A stretch of 23,229 nucleotides of DNA, taken from the IMG/VR virus record IMGVR_UViG_3300044911_001715, positions 1 through 23,229 of that record; one strand, given 5' to 3'. A model generated the notes under the pieces. That model was not told the origin of the DNA, made no database searches, and saw only the letters and a list, made by a program, of their open reading frames with translations. This document shows positions 1-8,291 of the stretch, one piece after another. Position 1 is the first letter of the stretch; every line of letters starts with the position of its first letter. Position numbers and translations under genes: made by a program. This stretch comes from a virus.

Positions 1-290
1 ATTAGCAGTAGTTGCTGTAGTTGCTGTACCTGTTAAGTTTCCAGTAAAACTAGAAGCAGTTATAATACCAGAAGTATTAATATTAATAGTAGAACTTACG
101 TTATTGGCAGTAGTTGCAGTAGTTGCAGTAGTTGCAGTAGTTGCTGTTCCAGTAAGATTTCCTACAAAAGTAGTAGCAGTTATAATACCTGAAGTATTAA
201 TATTAATAGTAGAACTTACGTTATTTGCAGTGGTTGCTGTTCCAGTAAGACTTCCTACAAAACTAGAAGCAGTTATAATACCTGAAACTC
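1..290 (-). repeat. Fibre repeat block, gene at the left edge
   Basis: Three imperfect copies of a DNA module of about 85-120 bp begin near 56, 176 and 266. Each contains the core gcagttataatacc followed by gaagtattaatatt and then gtagaacttacgttatt (plus-strand reading). On the coding strand they encode NNVSSTININTSGIITA with the linker SSF.GNLTGTATTA. The same core recurs at about 1322 and 1850 in this gene and at 3527-3840 in the neighbouring fibre gene. Confidence 0.85.
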
Positions 291-2655
291 TTGAATCACC
301 AAAAACTTCAAGAGATGCTGTTGGATTTGTGGTTCCTATCCCAACACCACTTTGATTGATTCTTACTTGTTCGTTTTCTGCCAGTAATCCACCAGCAAAG
401 AATGAAATATATTTTGCTGTATCACTAGTGGCAATACCAATCGATAAACTACCATCAGAAGCATATAAGTATCCATCTAATGCTCCATTGACCGTCCAAG
501 AACCAGAAGAGAAAGTACTATTATTAATACCTAAGTCGATAAAGTTTGTTGTATCGGACCCAGTATCTGCCGTAGCAATCAAATCAGAAGAAGCATTTGC
601 GGCAGCAAGAGAGTTTCTTATATTAAGTTGAGTATAACCATCTACACTGCCAGTAAAATCAGCAATCGCATGTGTTAGACCACTAGTTGGAAGAGCATTA
701 TTGGTAATTGTAAGTTTATATGATGGAATTGTGGTTCCAATACCAATAGAACCATTAGCACTCACAATAAAAGCAGTTCCATCTGGACTAGTTTCATCTT
801 CAACTACCAGAGCATTTCCAGAACCAATTTGAGTGATTTTGACTGCATCTGTTGATGTATTGCCCGAAACAACTAATTGTTTTAATGTTCCAACAGTTGT
901 TATGCCAGGAGCATTAACAACACTAGATGCAAGTTCAGTTGAACTTAAAATTGGGTTATCATTAATTTGATAAACTTTTCCTAAAGCAACATTTAAGTTT
1001 TCACTTGATTTTAATGAACTTGAACCATAATTCCATAGTAAAGTTTTTTGAATCGATGTCGAACCAATCGTAATTCCAGCACCATCAAGAACAATATTAC
1101 TTGTTTCTGAAACTGCAACTCCAATCGTTGTAGCACTTGATTGTATGGTTGCTTGTGTGGTTGTGACTGTGGTGCCATCAACTGTAAGATTTCCGAGAAT
1201 TCTTACAGTTCCTGTGGATACACCAATTTGATAAGGATTGATAAAAATTGTATTTGGACCACTAATAATGCCTGTAGTAAATCCAATATTTTGAGTTGAA
1301 ATACCAGTAGAAAAAGTAGTAGCAGTTATAATACCCGAAGTATTAATATTGATTGTAGAACTTACGTTATTTGCAGTGGTTGCTGTTCCAGAGAAAGTAG
1401 TAGCAGTAATAATTCCTGCTCTAAAGTTTCCACTTGCATCACGAGCAACAATTGCTCCTGCTGTGTTGGCACTTGTTGCATCAGATGTTACTGTAAACGT
1501 AACTGCAGTTCCAGTTGCTTGATTTGCAGTAAAGGTCGCAATACCAGATAATCCTGTTCCAGATGTTTTGAGGTCTAATGTTCCATTTCCAACAGTAATT
1601 CCACTAGTTGTTACCCCAGTAATAATTCCTTTATCATTAACTGAAATAGATGGAATAGAAGTACTTGAACCATAAGTTGCAGAAGTAACACCAGAAAGTG
1701 CTAAAGTTACTGCCAATCCAACATTCTGAGTTCCATCAAATGCAACCGAAGAACCAGTAGAAACATCACCACTGACACTAAAATATCTTGTGGTTTGTAA
1801 TTGTATTGCAGATGATGCCACACCAGTAAGATTACCAGTAAAACTAGAGGCAGTTATAATACCTGAAGTATTAATATTGATTGTAGAACTTACGTTATTT
1901 GCAGTGGTTGCTGTTCCAGTAAGATTTCCTACAAAACTAGAAGCAGTTATAATACCAGTTGTGTTTACACTAGCAGTTGTCGTTAAACCAGAAGCAGTGG
2001 TTGCTGTTGCAACATTTCCAGAGATACTAATATCATAAGTTCCAGATAATCTAGCAGTACTAACAATACCAGTAGTTATATTTGCCGCATCTGCAAGGTT
2101 TGTAGCAGTTGTAGCAGTTCCTTGAAAAGTTGGAGCAGTAACAGTACCTATAAATCTACCAGTACCACTTACATCCAATCCTGCTATTGGTGTATTTGTT
2201 CCAATTCCTAGATATTTTGCAGCAGGATTGAAAGCAATATAATCATATGATGAAGAAACACTGGAAATAGTTCCAGAAGTTTGAGGAGTAACTAAAAGAT
2301 ACTGATATTCACCAGTATCAATTGCAGATGATTGGTTTGTTAATAATCCAGTTAAACTAACACCAGAACCAACAAAACCAGTAGCACTTACAACACCCGA
2401 AATATTTGCATTTCCACTTACATTTAATTTTTCAGTCAGAACTGTGGTTCCTATACCAACTGAATAAGTATCCGATACAACTAAATTTGATACAACTTTT
2501 CCACCGATTGAAACATCTGTACTGATAGCAACAGTAGGTGCGTTAAGGTTTAAATTTCCCGCATAAGTGATGGTAGAGGATGCTATAGAAATTGTTGGCG
2601 TACCAGGGTCACCAACAAAGTTTATCCCCTTTACTCCAAAGTTTTTATCTGCCAT
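1..2655 (-). CDS. Tail fibre-like structural protein, N-terminal 885 residues, runs off left edge
   Basis: The frame is open from an ATG at 2655 to base 1, so the C-terminus is missing. It begins MADKNFGVKGINFVGDPGTP, a start I associate with cyanomyovirus fibres. The protein is rich in Ser, Thr, Gly, Ala and Asn, has almost no charged stretches, and is built from repeated beta modules. These include 'SIGIGTT.P' head motifs, 'GIITASSF.GNLTGTATTANNVSST' repeats (several copies, mostly in the C-terminal third seen here), and one 'LADAANITTGI..ARLSGTYDI' block shared with the 1147-aa fibre. Residues of about 485-565 form a distinct domain (VDGTTVTTTQATIQSS... to ...LGKVYQINDNPILSS). The role is inferred: a trimeric distal fibre or fibre segment for host adsorption. 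The receptor-binding tip would lie outside the window. A CATAAATA box lies just upstream. The specific T4 equivalent (gp34-37) cannot be decided. Confidence 0.85.
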   Translation of the reverse strand, partial: MADKNFGVKGINFVGDPGTPTISIASSTITYAGNLNLNAPTVAISTDVSIGGKVVSNLVVSDTYSVGIGTTVLTEKLNVSGNANISGVVSATGFVGSGVSLTGLLTNQSSAIDTGEYQYLLVTPQTSGTISSVSSSYDYIAFNPAAKYLGIGTNTPIAGLDVSGTGRFIGTVTAPTFQGTATTATNLADAANITTGIVSTARLSGTYDISISGNVATATTASGLTTTASVNTTGIITASSFVGNLTGTATTANNVSSTININTSGIITASSFTGNLTGVASSAIQLQTTRYFSVSGDVSTGSSVAFDGTQNVGLAVTLALSGVTSATYGSSTSIPSISVNDKGIITGVTTSGITVGNGTLDLKTSGTGLSGIATFTANQATGTAVTFTVTSDATSANTAGAIVARDASGNFRAGIITATTFSGTATTANNVSSTININTSGIITATTFSTGISTQNIGFTTGIISGPNTIFINPYQIGVSTGTVRILGNLTVDGTTVTTTQATIQSSATTIGVAVSETSNIVLDGAGITIGSTSIQKTLLWNYGSSSLKSSENLNVALGKVYQINDNPILSSTELASSVVNAPGITTVGTLKQLVVSGNTSTDAVKITQIGSGNALVVEDETSPDGTAFIVSANGSIGIGTTIPSYKLTITNNALPTSGLTHAIADFTGSVDGYTQLNIRNSLAAANASSDLIATADTGSDTTNFIDLGINNSTFSSGSWTVNGALDGYLYASDGSLSIGIATSDTAKYISFFAGGLLAENEQVRINQSGVGIGTTNPTASLEVFGDSRVSGIITASSFVGSLTGTATTANNVSSTININTSGIITATTFVGNLTGTATTATTATTATTANNVSSTININTSGIITASSFTGNLTGTATTATTAN
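107..142 (-). repeat. 9-bp in-frame tandem repeat, four perfect copies
   Basis: The plus-strand unit gcagtagtt is repeated four times without mismatch (107-115, 116-124, 125-133, 134-142). Degenerate copies lie at 5-22. On the coding strand it adds Ala-Thr-Thr triplets inside the GTATTA linker. A gain or loss of units keeps the reading frame and only changes linker length. Confidence 0.9.
1316..1392 (-). repeat. Isolated copy of the fibre repeat module
   Basis: One copy of the gcagttataatacc / gaagtattaatatt / gtagaacttacgttatt module, flanked by gagaaagtagtagcagt-type ends. It encodes GTATTANNVSSTININTSGIITATTF on the minus strand. It is separated from the other copies by unique fibre domains. 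Confidence 0.75.
1807..1965 (-). repeat. Fibre repeat block with long identity to the next gene
   Basis: Two module copies begin near 1850 and 1941. The first 50 bases from 1850 are identical to the bases starting at 3527 in the adjacent fibre gene. The stretch leading into 1850 (accagtaagattaccagtaa onward) is also identical to that before 3620. This is nucleotide-level identity, not only protein similarity. Confidence 0.8.
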
Positions 2656-2668
2656 CGGTCTTTTTAGT

Positions 2669-2676
2669 TATTTATG
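2669..2676 (-). promoter_or_regulatory. Possible T4-type late promoter, CATAAATA
   Basis: The minus strand reads CATAAATA in the 66-base gap before the fibre gene starting at 2655. T4-like phages use TATAAATA, and cyanomyoviruses a relaxed NATAAATA, as the late promoter -10 box. Transcription would start about 8 bases before the ATG, which is a very short leader. In an AT-rich genome such 7-mers also occur by chance, so only the intergenic position supports this call. Confidence 0.4.
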
Positions 2677-2721
2677 AATTGAGAACTAAGCATACCGAAA
2701 AACATAATATAAGTTTCAGTA

Positions 2722-4404
2722 TTAGAGTAAGGTATTTCTTGCAAATCTATAAGTCGTCAATCCACTAATATCAGTTTGTGGAGTTGCTTGAAGAATGCAA
2801 TTTCCTCCACTAATTGTTGCTCCAATAGAAACAATCAATGAATTATTATAAACTACTGCATACTCAGAAGAATATGCAGTAGATTGGTCTTGTGTTACGA
2901 GAACCTTCTGTGCCTGAATATAAGAACCAAAACCAATATGAACTGTATATTCAGCAACCTTAAAGTCAGTAGAAGAGACAGAAAAACTATCTATTGTTGT
3001 GGAAACCCCAACAGACGCATCAAATGTTCCAACTCCAGTTTTTACTCCATAAGTCTCAACTTGAAGTGGTGTTCTTGGATTTGTGGTTCCAATACCCAAA
3101 CTTCCACTTGATGGAATATAGGTTAATGTGCTACTTACTAAATTAGATGTTATAGTGCCACTAGTGGCACTTACAAACCCAATATATTGAGGAGCAGTTG
3201 TAGAAGAAGTTGATACTGTATTGGATAACAAATCAGTTAGATTGGAACCAGAACCAGAAAATGAAGTAGCAGTAACAGTACCAGTAAAGTTACCATCACC
3301 AACAACGTGAAGTTTTGATGACGGATTTGTAGTTCCAATGCCAACAGAACCATTGAAGTATCCACCACTCTCCACTTGAAGTGCTTGTGTTGCAGTTCCT
3401 GTTGTAGTTGCTCTCCCTACTAGTATTGGACCATTTGCAAATGTAGAAAGTCCTATGACAGATATAGTATTAAATGATTGACCTGTTGTTGAAATATTAC
3501 CTACTAAATTTCCATAAAATGTGGAGGCAGTTATAATACCTGAAGTATTAATATTGATTGTAGAACTTACGTTATTGGCAGTAGTTGCTGTACCAGTAAG
3601 ATTACCAGTAAAACTAGAGGCAGTTATAATACCTGAAGTATTGATACTAGCAGTTGTAGAGAAACCAAGAGCAGTAGTTGCAGTGGTTGCTGTACCAGCA
3701 AGATTACCAGTAAAACTAGAGGCAGTTATAATACCAGAAGTATTGATATTAATAGTAGAACTTACGTTATTTGCAGTGGTTGCTGTAGTTGCTGTACCAG
3801 TAAGATTACCAGTAAAACTAGAGGCAGTTATAATACCAGTAAATCTTGCATTACCTACTACATCTAGTGGCACTGTTGGTTGTGTGGAACCTATACCAAT
3901 ATTTCCACTCAAATATACAAAGTCAGATGCCCCTGCTAATAGTCCATTACTTGCCTTATATGATATTGAATTTACATTTCCTGGTCCAACTAAATCCGTT
4001 ACGGTAATTCTAACTGTTGCAATACCAGTTTGTTGCGTTACTGCTGCACCAACAAAATCTACTGTTACCCCAGTACCAACAAAATTAAACTTATTAAAAC
4101 TATTTGCGGCACCAACCTGAATACTGTTATTAAATACTGTAAAAGAACCAGGAATTAATCCACCACCAGACAATTGAGAAGAAGCAACCCAATATCTTTT
4201 CCCAGTATTTTCACTATTAGAAATTAAAACATATTGAGTTCCAGCAATTGGAGCAGGATTTGCACCAATAGAAGAAATACCAACTAATGGGTCTCCCAAA
4301 TCTGGTTCTGCTTGGTCTAAACCCAAAAATTCATAACGGTCTGTTGTAAGACCAGTTTGTGATTTCTTTTTAACTCTCTTGCTGAGAAATCCTGGAGTTG
4401 CCAT
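2722..4404 (-). CDS. Tail fibre-like structural protein, 560 aa
   Basis: A modular fibre protein. Residues 1-115 form a non-repetitive N-terminus (MATPGFLSKRVKKK, then a 'DRYEFLGLDQAEPDLGDPLVG' segment) that probably attaches it to the virion. Residues of about 160-300 carry a 'GIGSTQPTVPLDVVGNARF' head and three to four 'NTSGIITASSF.GNL.GTATTA' repeats. A second 'GIGTTNPSSKLHVVGDGNF' head follows at about 345, then a C-terminal globular-looking domain from about residue 455 (ASVGVSTTIDSFSV to SGLTTYRFARNTLL). That last domain type recurs at the ends of cyanomyovirus fibres and may be the tip. Only 7 bases separate it from the 120-aa gene upstream, so the two are cotranscribed. Its repeats are near-identical in DNA to those of the next fibre gene. 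The exact T4 counterpart is unknown. Confidence 0.85.
   Translation of the reverse strand: MATPGFLSKRVKKKSQTGLTTDRYEFLGLDQAEPDLGDPLVGISSIGANPAPIAGTQYVLISNSENTGKRYWVASSQLSGGGLIPGSFTVFNNSIQVGAANSFNKFNFVGTGVTVDFVGAAVTQQTGIATVRITVTDLVGPGNVNSISYKASNGLLAGASDFVYLSGNIGIGSTQPTVPLDVVGNARFTGIITASSFTGNLTGTATTATTANNVSSTININTSGIITASSFTGNLAGTATTATTALGFSTTASINTSGIITASSFTGNLTGTATTANNVSSTININTSGIITASTFYGNLVGNISTTGQSFNTISVIGLSTFANGPILVGRATTTGTATQALQVESGGYFNGSVGIGTTNPSSKLHVVGDGNFTGTVTATSFSGSGSNLTDLLSNTVSTSSTTAPQYIGFVSATSGTITSNLVSSTLTYIPSSGSLGIGTTNPRTPLQVETYGVKTGVGTFDASVGVSTTIDSFSVSSTDFKVAEYTVHIGFGSYIQAQKVLVTQDQSTAYSSEYAVVYNNSLIVSIGATISGGNCILQATPQTDISGLTTYRFARNTLL
3519..3845 (-). repeat. Fibre repeat block, four module copies
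   Basis: Copies of the gcagttataatacc module begin near 3527, 3620, 3722 and 3826. Two carry the full gtagaacttacgttatt half, and the others are variants (ttgatactagcagttgtaga type). The spacing is irregular (roughly 93-104 bp) because linker triplets such as gttgctgta are repeated a variable number of times. This is the clearest evidence of module duplication within one gene. Confidence 0.85.
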
Positions 4405-4411
4405 TTATCTA

Positions 4412-4774
4412 TTATTGATTTGAGGTTTCAAGAACACTTGTAATAAACTTAAGTTTTGCTGGGGTCGTACTTGCACTTCCACTGATTGTAATAAAATCAC
4501 CAGTTTCCAATACCAATTTACCAGGTAATAGATTTACTGTATCGTTTGCTGGAATGTAAAAATCTTTTACTATTTCTGTGGTTACAGTTGAACCAGAACT
4601 TACACGATTATGATACCAACTAATTGATTGAGTGCTAGTACTAATATTAGCACATTGAGCTAATAAAAATACTCCAACATATCCTGCGGGTGCTGTGTAA
4701 ACAATATCAGTTGTCAACCCAACAACTTTGGTATATGTTTTAAAATTATTTACTGCTGCTGCCGCAATTGCCAT
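4412..4774 (-). CDS. Small virion structural protein, 120 aa
   Basis: This 120-residue, mostly beta protein starts MAIAAAAVNNFKTYTKVVG. The pattern 'VYTAPAGYVGVFLLAQCANIS' and 'FYIPANDTVNLLPGKLVLETGDFITI' reads like a compact beta-sandwich. I associate this with small structural or fibre-accessory proteins encoded among cyanomyovirus fibre genes, but no biochemical role is known to me. It has the strongest Shine-Dalgarno sequence seen upstream of a start in this window, suggesting high copy number. It lies between two fibre genes with gaps of 15 and 7 bases, so it is part of the fibre operon. Confidence 0.75.
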   Translation of the reverse strand: MAIAAAAVNNFKTYTKVVGLTTDIVYTAPAGYVGVFLLAQCANISTSTQSISWYHNRVSSGSTVTTEIVKDFYIPANDTVNLLPGKLVLETGDFITISGSASTTPAKLKFITSVLETSNQ

Positions 4775-4781
4775 TTCTAAT

Positions 4782-4791
4782 ACTCCTCCTT
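4782..4791 (-). promoter_or_regulatory. Strong ribosome binding site for the 120-aa gene
   Basis: The minus strand reads AAGGAGGAGT with suitable spacing before the ATG at 4774. It overlaps the stop codon of the upstream fibre gene at 4790-4792. Most other starts in the window have only weak purine runs, so this site stands out and fixes the start of the small structural gene. Confidence 0.8.
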
Positions 4792-7700
4792 AATCTGATA
4801 GTGCAAGAATAAATGGTGTCATAGTAGTGAATAGTGCTTTTGTAAAATCTCTACCTGATATTTGACCTGTTGATTGGTTAATCACAACACCATCACCAAT
4901 ATTAAAATTACCTGATTGGTCTGTACTCGTATAAGTTACAGTTCCACCGTCAATTTGAACTACTTTATTTTCAGGGATTACAACACCACCAAGAGCAGGT
5001 TTTGCTGTAAAAATGTTTGTACCAGCACCAACGTATTCGAATGAAATTGTGGATGCGAGTTGTAAACTTCCCCTTGCAAAATATACAGTTGTTCCAGCAC
5101 TAACTGTATTATTTAGTGTCTGTAAAAATGAGACCGTAGAAATACCAGAAGAAGGTAAAGTCGCAGAAGAAACCTTATAATAAATTGGTTGATAATTAGA
5201 AACAGAAGCAGTTGCTGTTGTTCCTGCACCTGCTGGTCCTGCAATTGTAACTGTTACTCCAGAATTCAAATATTGAGAACCAGAATTTAAAACATTAATT
5301 TCAGTGACTGAACCATTTACAACTGTTGCTGATGCTTGTGCTGCAACTCCATTTGGTCCAGTTGGGTCACTAATCGTAACAGTTGGTTGTCCAGTATAAC
5401 CAGAACCACCATTATCTACTTGAATAGTATTAATATTATAATATAAAGTTCCAAAGTAGCAAGATTGACCGTCATAAGGACGATTGGTTCCAACACCAGA
5501 AATCGTAATTACATTTGACCTCGCTGCTGCCTCTGTTGTTGCGGTTCCAGTGTAACGATAAATGGACTTTGTTGTATTGTCACCAACACCGACTGAATAA
5601 AGACCATAATTACCAAATGATGAGTTGGAGTTGGTAATATCACACTGTCCTCCAGATGCAGTGTAAATTGCAATATCATCACAAATAGTAAAGATGGAAA
5701 CTAATTGTGCGTATCCACCATTTGTAATCGAAACACCAATTCCACCTTGATTGTATTGAGTATAACTATCAACACTCATCGAACCAGTTACACCAATATC
5801 AGTTTGGTCTCCTGGTTCTGCTGCAAATCCATCAACTTTGAGACCAATACTATTTGCAATAAAGTTAGTGCAGTTACGAATATAAGGTCCTTTATCAATA
5901 TTTCCAACTCCTGGAGAGAATGATGGGTCATTTTCGACTGATGTGCCAAGACCCGAATTTCCAGGATATGTCGTATTAATTCCCACACCAAGGACACTTA
6001 AACCTTGATTGATAATTGTTGTAACTACACCAACACAGGAGTAAATTGCCGATACAACATTCGCACAACCACTTAGACTTTCATTGCCGTATGCACCATC
6101 AGGTTGCATACTTAAATCTTTTACTTGAGTATAATACGTTTGATAATTTCCACCACTTGTTTTTGCAAAAGAAACATTATTAATGCAAGACCTTGCAATT
6201 CCAGCAGCATAATTTAGTGCATCAATTGTTTCTGTCTTAAATCCAACAATGTTTTGAAGTGCCCCTTCTGCAGTGTAGTATGATTTTCCTGCTCCTACAC
6301 ACTTGGAATTTCCACCTCTTGTGATATCGTGAGACACTGCTTTCAGTGCAGACTTGACACCTTGTTTAATTGTACTTATTCCAGTATTGAATACTGGATT
6401 TTTATAATCTGTGCTTGTTAAATATCCAACAGTTTCATCTGCAATGAAATCAAGATTTAGTCTAATCAATCTTGCCGCATCAAAAAATCTATCACTTGCA
6501 ACACCAGACAGTGGAACAAATGATACAACTGATGCATTATTAGTTGCGGGAGCACCATTAAAACTTAGGTTAGTTATATGACAACCATTATTTACATAAA
6601 ATAAGTCTAGACCTGAAGATTGTGGAGTTACAATACAGTTGCGAAGTTCTGTTCCTTGAACGGAAACATTTGCTGCTAATGTGATAGGATTATTTTCAAC
6701 ATAAGTTCCAGGGAAAACCTTAATTGTATCTCCAGGTAATGCAAGTGCTGCTGCTGCTTTGATTGTTCTTTTTGCGTCACTTTCCACTAATCCAGTGTTT
6801 GTATCACTACCTTCAAAAGCAACGTAAATTGTTTTACCAATTGAAGTTTTGATTCCAACTTGAACTGTTCCTTTTCCAACTGCTTGAGAAGACGTTAAAG
6901 TGAGACCAGTTCCTACTGTGAGTTGAGTTACAATGCCAACTAAATCAATTCCACTTCCAGAAAAGAAAGATGCAGTAGCAATGCCAACAGAATTTAATTG
7001 ACTCACATTGGCAGTGCCAAGAGTTGTAATTCCTGTTGCTCTTAAATTAGTAACAGAGGCAATACCACCAATAACATTAGTTGCCGTTGTTGCTGTTGAT
7101 GCTTGAGAATCACCAGTAATGCTAATATTATAAGTTCCAGATAATCTTGCTGGGTCTATGATTCCAGTCGTTATATTTGCCGCATCGGCAAGGTTTGTAG
7201 CAGTTGTAGCAGTACCAGTTAAATTTCCACTAAATGTAGTCGCAGTGAGTATACCTGTACTAATATTAATTTGATTTATGGTCGCAATACCAATATAAGC
7301 ATTCGTAATTGAAGAAAAACCAATAGTTGCAATTCCAATACTTGCAATTCCAGTATTGATTTCGTCTAAAGTCGTAAGTTGTAATGCTCTAAGATAATCA
7401 ACAGTCAAATTAGTAATACTAGCAGTATTAATACCTGATAATGTATTTGCTGTTAAAATTCCAACATTTGCATTTGGTGTCGAAATGCTGGATGCCGTTA
7501 AAAATCCTACAGTGGAAATTCCAGAAACATTAGTATTGGTTGCATTCAAAAATCCTATGGTAGCAATTCCAATCGAAGAGAATGTGATTGTAGAATACCC
7601 AATTGTTGCAGTATTGGTTACTGTTAGATTTGTAACTGATGTTACACCTAAAGTAGAAAATCCAGTAATGTTTAAACTTGTTCCAGTAACATTGCCACCA

Positions 7701-8233
7701 GAAAGATTTATAGCAGTAGTGGCAGTTGCTGCATTTCCAGTAATATCAACAGCATAAAGACCTGGTGCTAAATTATAAGAAGTTGCAGCAGAAGAAACAT
7801 TAATATCATATGTTCCAGATAATCTTGATGGATCTATAGTTCCACTAAGAATGTTTGCCGCATCATTTAAATATGTTGCTCGATTTGCTCGACCTTCAAT
7901 ATTAATATCATAAGTATTACCATTTAATCTATCACTACTAATAAATCCAGAAGTTATATTTGCAGCATTCGTAAGTATATTTGCACTATTTACATCAATT
8001 CCATAATAACCAGATAATCTAGAAGAACTAATTGTTCCAGTAGTTATATTTGCAGCATCGTTTAATGTGTCTGCACTCGTTGCGTTCCCTTGGAGAGTTC
8101 CAACAAACTTACTTGCGGTTATAGTTGTAGCACCAACAATACCACTTCCTTGGAGATTTAAATTATCACCAGAAGCCAACTCCTCAATTTGTTTAGATGT
8201 TGGATTGGCTATAAGTGGAAATCTGTCCGTCAT
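4790..8233 (-). CDS. Large tail fibre/tailspike-like protein with pectin-lyase-like region, 1147 aa
   Basis: The N-terminus MTDRFPLIANPTSKQIEELA resembles other cyanomyovirus fibre starts. Residues of about 30-450 contain repeated blocks of the type 'AANITTGIIDPARLSGTYDI.I.G.A..AT' (five or more copies) and 'IGIATIGF' triads. From about residue 465 the segment 'KTIYVAFEGSDTNTG...RTIKAAAALALPGDTIKVFPGTYVENNPI' is a typical entry to a right-handed parallel beta-helix of the pectin-lyase-like class, running to about 840. At about 935-1010 there are two 'GGSGYT..PTVTI..P.G.....A.A.VVNGSVTEI' repeats like those in the gp5-like hub. The end (GDGVVINQSTGQISGRDF...) is unique. It is probably a host-binding fibre or spike. 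Whether the beta-helix has enzymatic activity cannot be read from the sequence. Confidence 0.85.
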   Translation of the reverse strand: MTDRFPLIANPTSKQIEELASGDNLNLQGSGIVGATTITASKFVGTLQGNATSADTLNDAANITTGTISSSRLSGYYGIDVNSANILTNAANITSGFISSDRLNGNTYDINIEGRANRATYLNDAANILSGTIDPSRLSGTYDINVSSAATSYNLAPGLYAVDITGNAATATTAINLSGGNVTGTSLNITGFSTLGVTSVTNLTVTNTATIGYSTITFSSIGIATIGFLNATNTNVSGISTVGFLTASSISTPNANVGILTANTLSGINTASITNLTVDYLRALQLTTLDEINTGIASIGIATIGFSSITNAYIGIATINQINISTGILTATTFSGNLTGTATTATNLADAANITTGIIDPARLSGTYNISITGDSQASTATTATNVIGGIASVTNLRATGITTLGTANVSQLNSVGIATASFFSGSGIDLVGIVTQLTVGTGLTLTSSQAVGKGTVQVGIKTSIGKTIYVAFEGSDTNTGLVESDAKRTIKAAAALALPGDTIKVFPGTYVENNPITLAANVSVQGTELRNCIVTPQSSGLDLFYVNNGCHITNLSFNGAPATNNASVVSFVPLSGVASDRFFDAARLIRLNLDFIADETVGYLTSTDYKNPVFNTGISTIKQGVKSALKAVSHDITRGGNSKCVGAGKSYYTAEGALQNIVGFKTETIDALNYAAGIARSCINNVSFAKTSGGNYQTYYTQVKDLSMQPDGAYGNESLSGCANVVSAIYSCVGVVTTIINQGLSVLGVGINTTYPGNSGLGTSVENDPSFSPGVGNIDKGPYIRNCTNFIANSIGLKVDGFAAEPGDQTDIGVTGSMSVDSYTQYNQGGIGVSITNGGYAQLVSIFTICDDIAIYTASGGQCDITNSNSSFGNYGLYSVGVGDNTTKSIYRYTGTATTEAAARSNVITISGVGTNRPYDGQSCYFGTLYYNINTIQVDNGGSGYTGQPTVTISDPTGPNGVAAQASATVVNGSVTEINVLNSGSQYLNSGVTVTIAGPAGAGTTATASVSNYQPIYYKVSSATLPSSGISTVSFLQTLNNTVSAGTTVYFARGSLQLASTISFEYVGAGTNIFTAKPALGGVVIPENKVVQIDGGTVTYTSTDQSGNFNIGDGVVINQSTGQISGRDFTKALFTTMTPFILALSD

Positions 8234-8291
8234 TACTTATTGCGGGTACTTTTTTTCTTATAATATATAGGTTTCATTCTATAGAGTAAAA

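Noticed and set aside
104-355. Plus-strand ORF beginning MAVVAVVAVVAVV
   Set aside because: Antisense reading of the 9-bp tandem repeat and fibre modules. The minus-strand fibre frame is open across it.
2656-2721. Weak stem (TTAGTT with AACTAA) as a possible terminator between fibre genes
   Set aside because: Six A/T-rich pairs with a 14-base loop and no U-run on the minus strand. Not a credible terminator.
3521-4120. 199-residue plus-strand ORF with AVVAVPVRLPVKLEAVIIPEVLI repeats
   Set aside because: It is the exact antisense of the fibre repeat modules. Its regular composition follows from the repeats, and it lacks a ribosome binding site.
1-4120. The repeated modules as a CRISPR array
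   Set aside because: The repeats are coding, in frame, variable in spacing and without unique spacers. They encode the fibre motif.
5788-5997. Minus-strand 69-residue ORF overlapping the large fibre gene in another frame
   Set aside because: Out-of-frame shadow of the fibre coding sequence, with no ribosome binding site and no recognisable composition.
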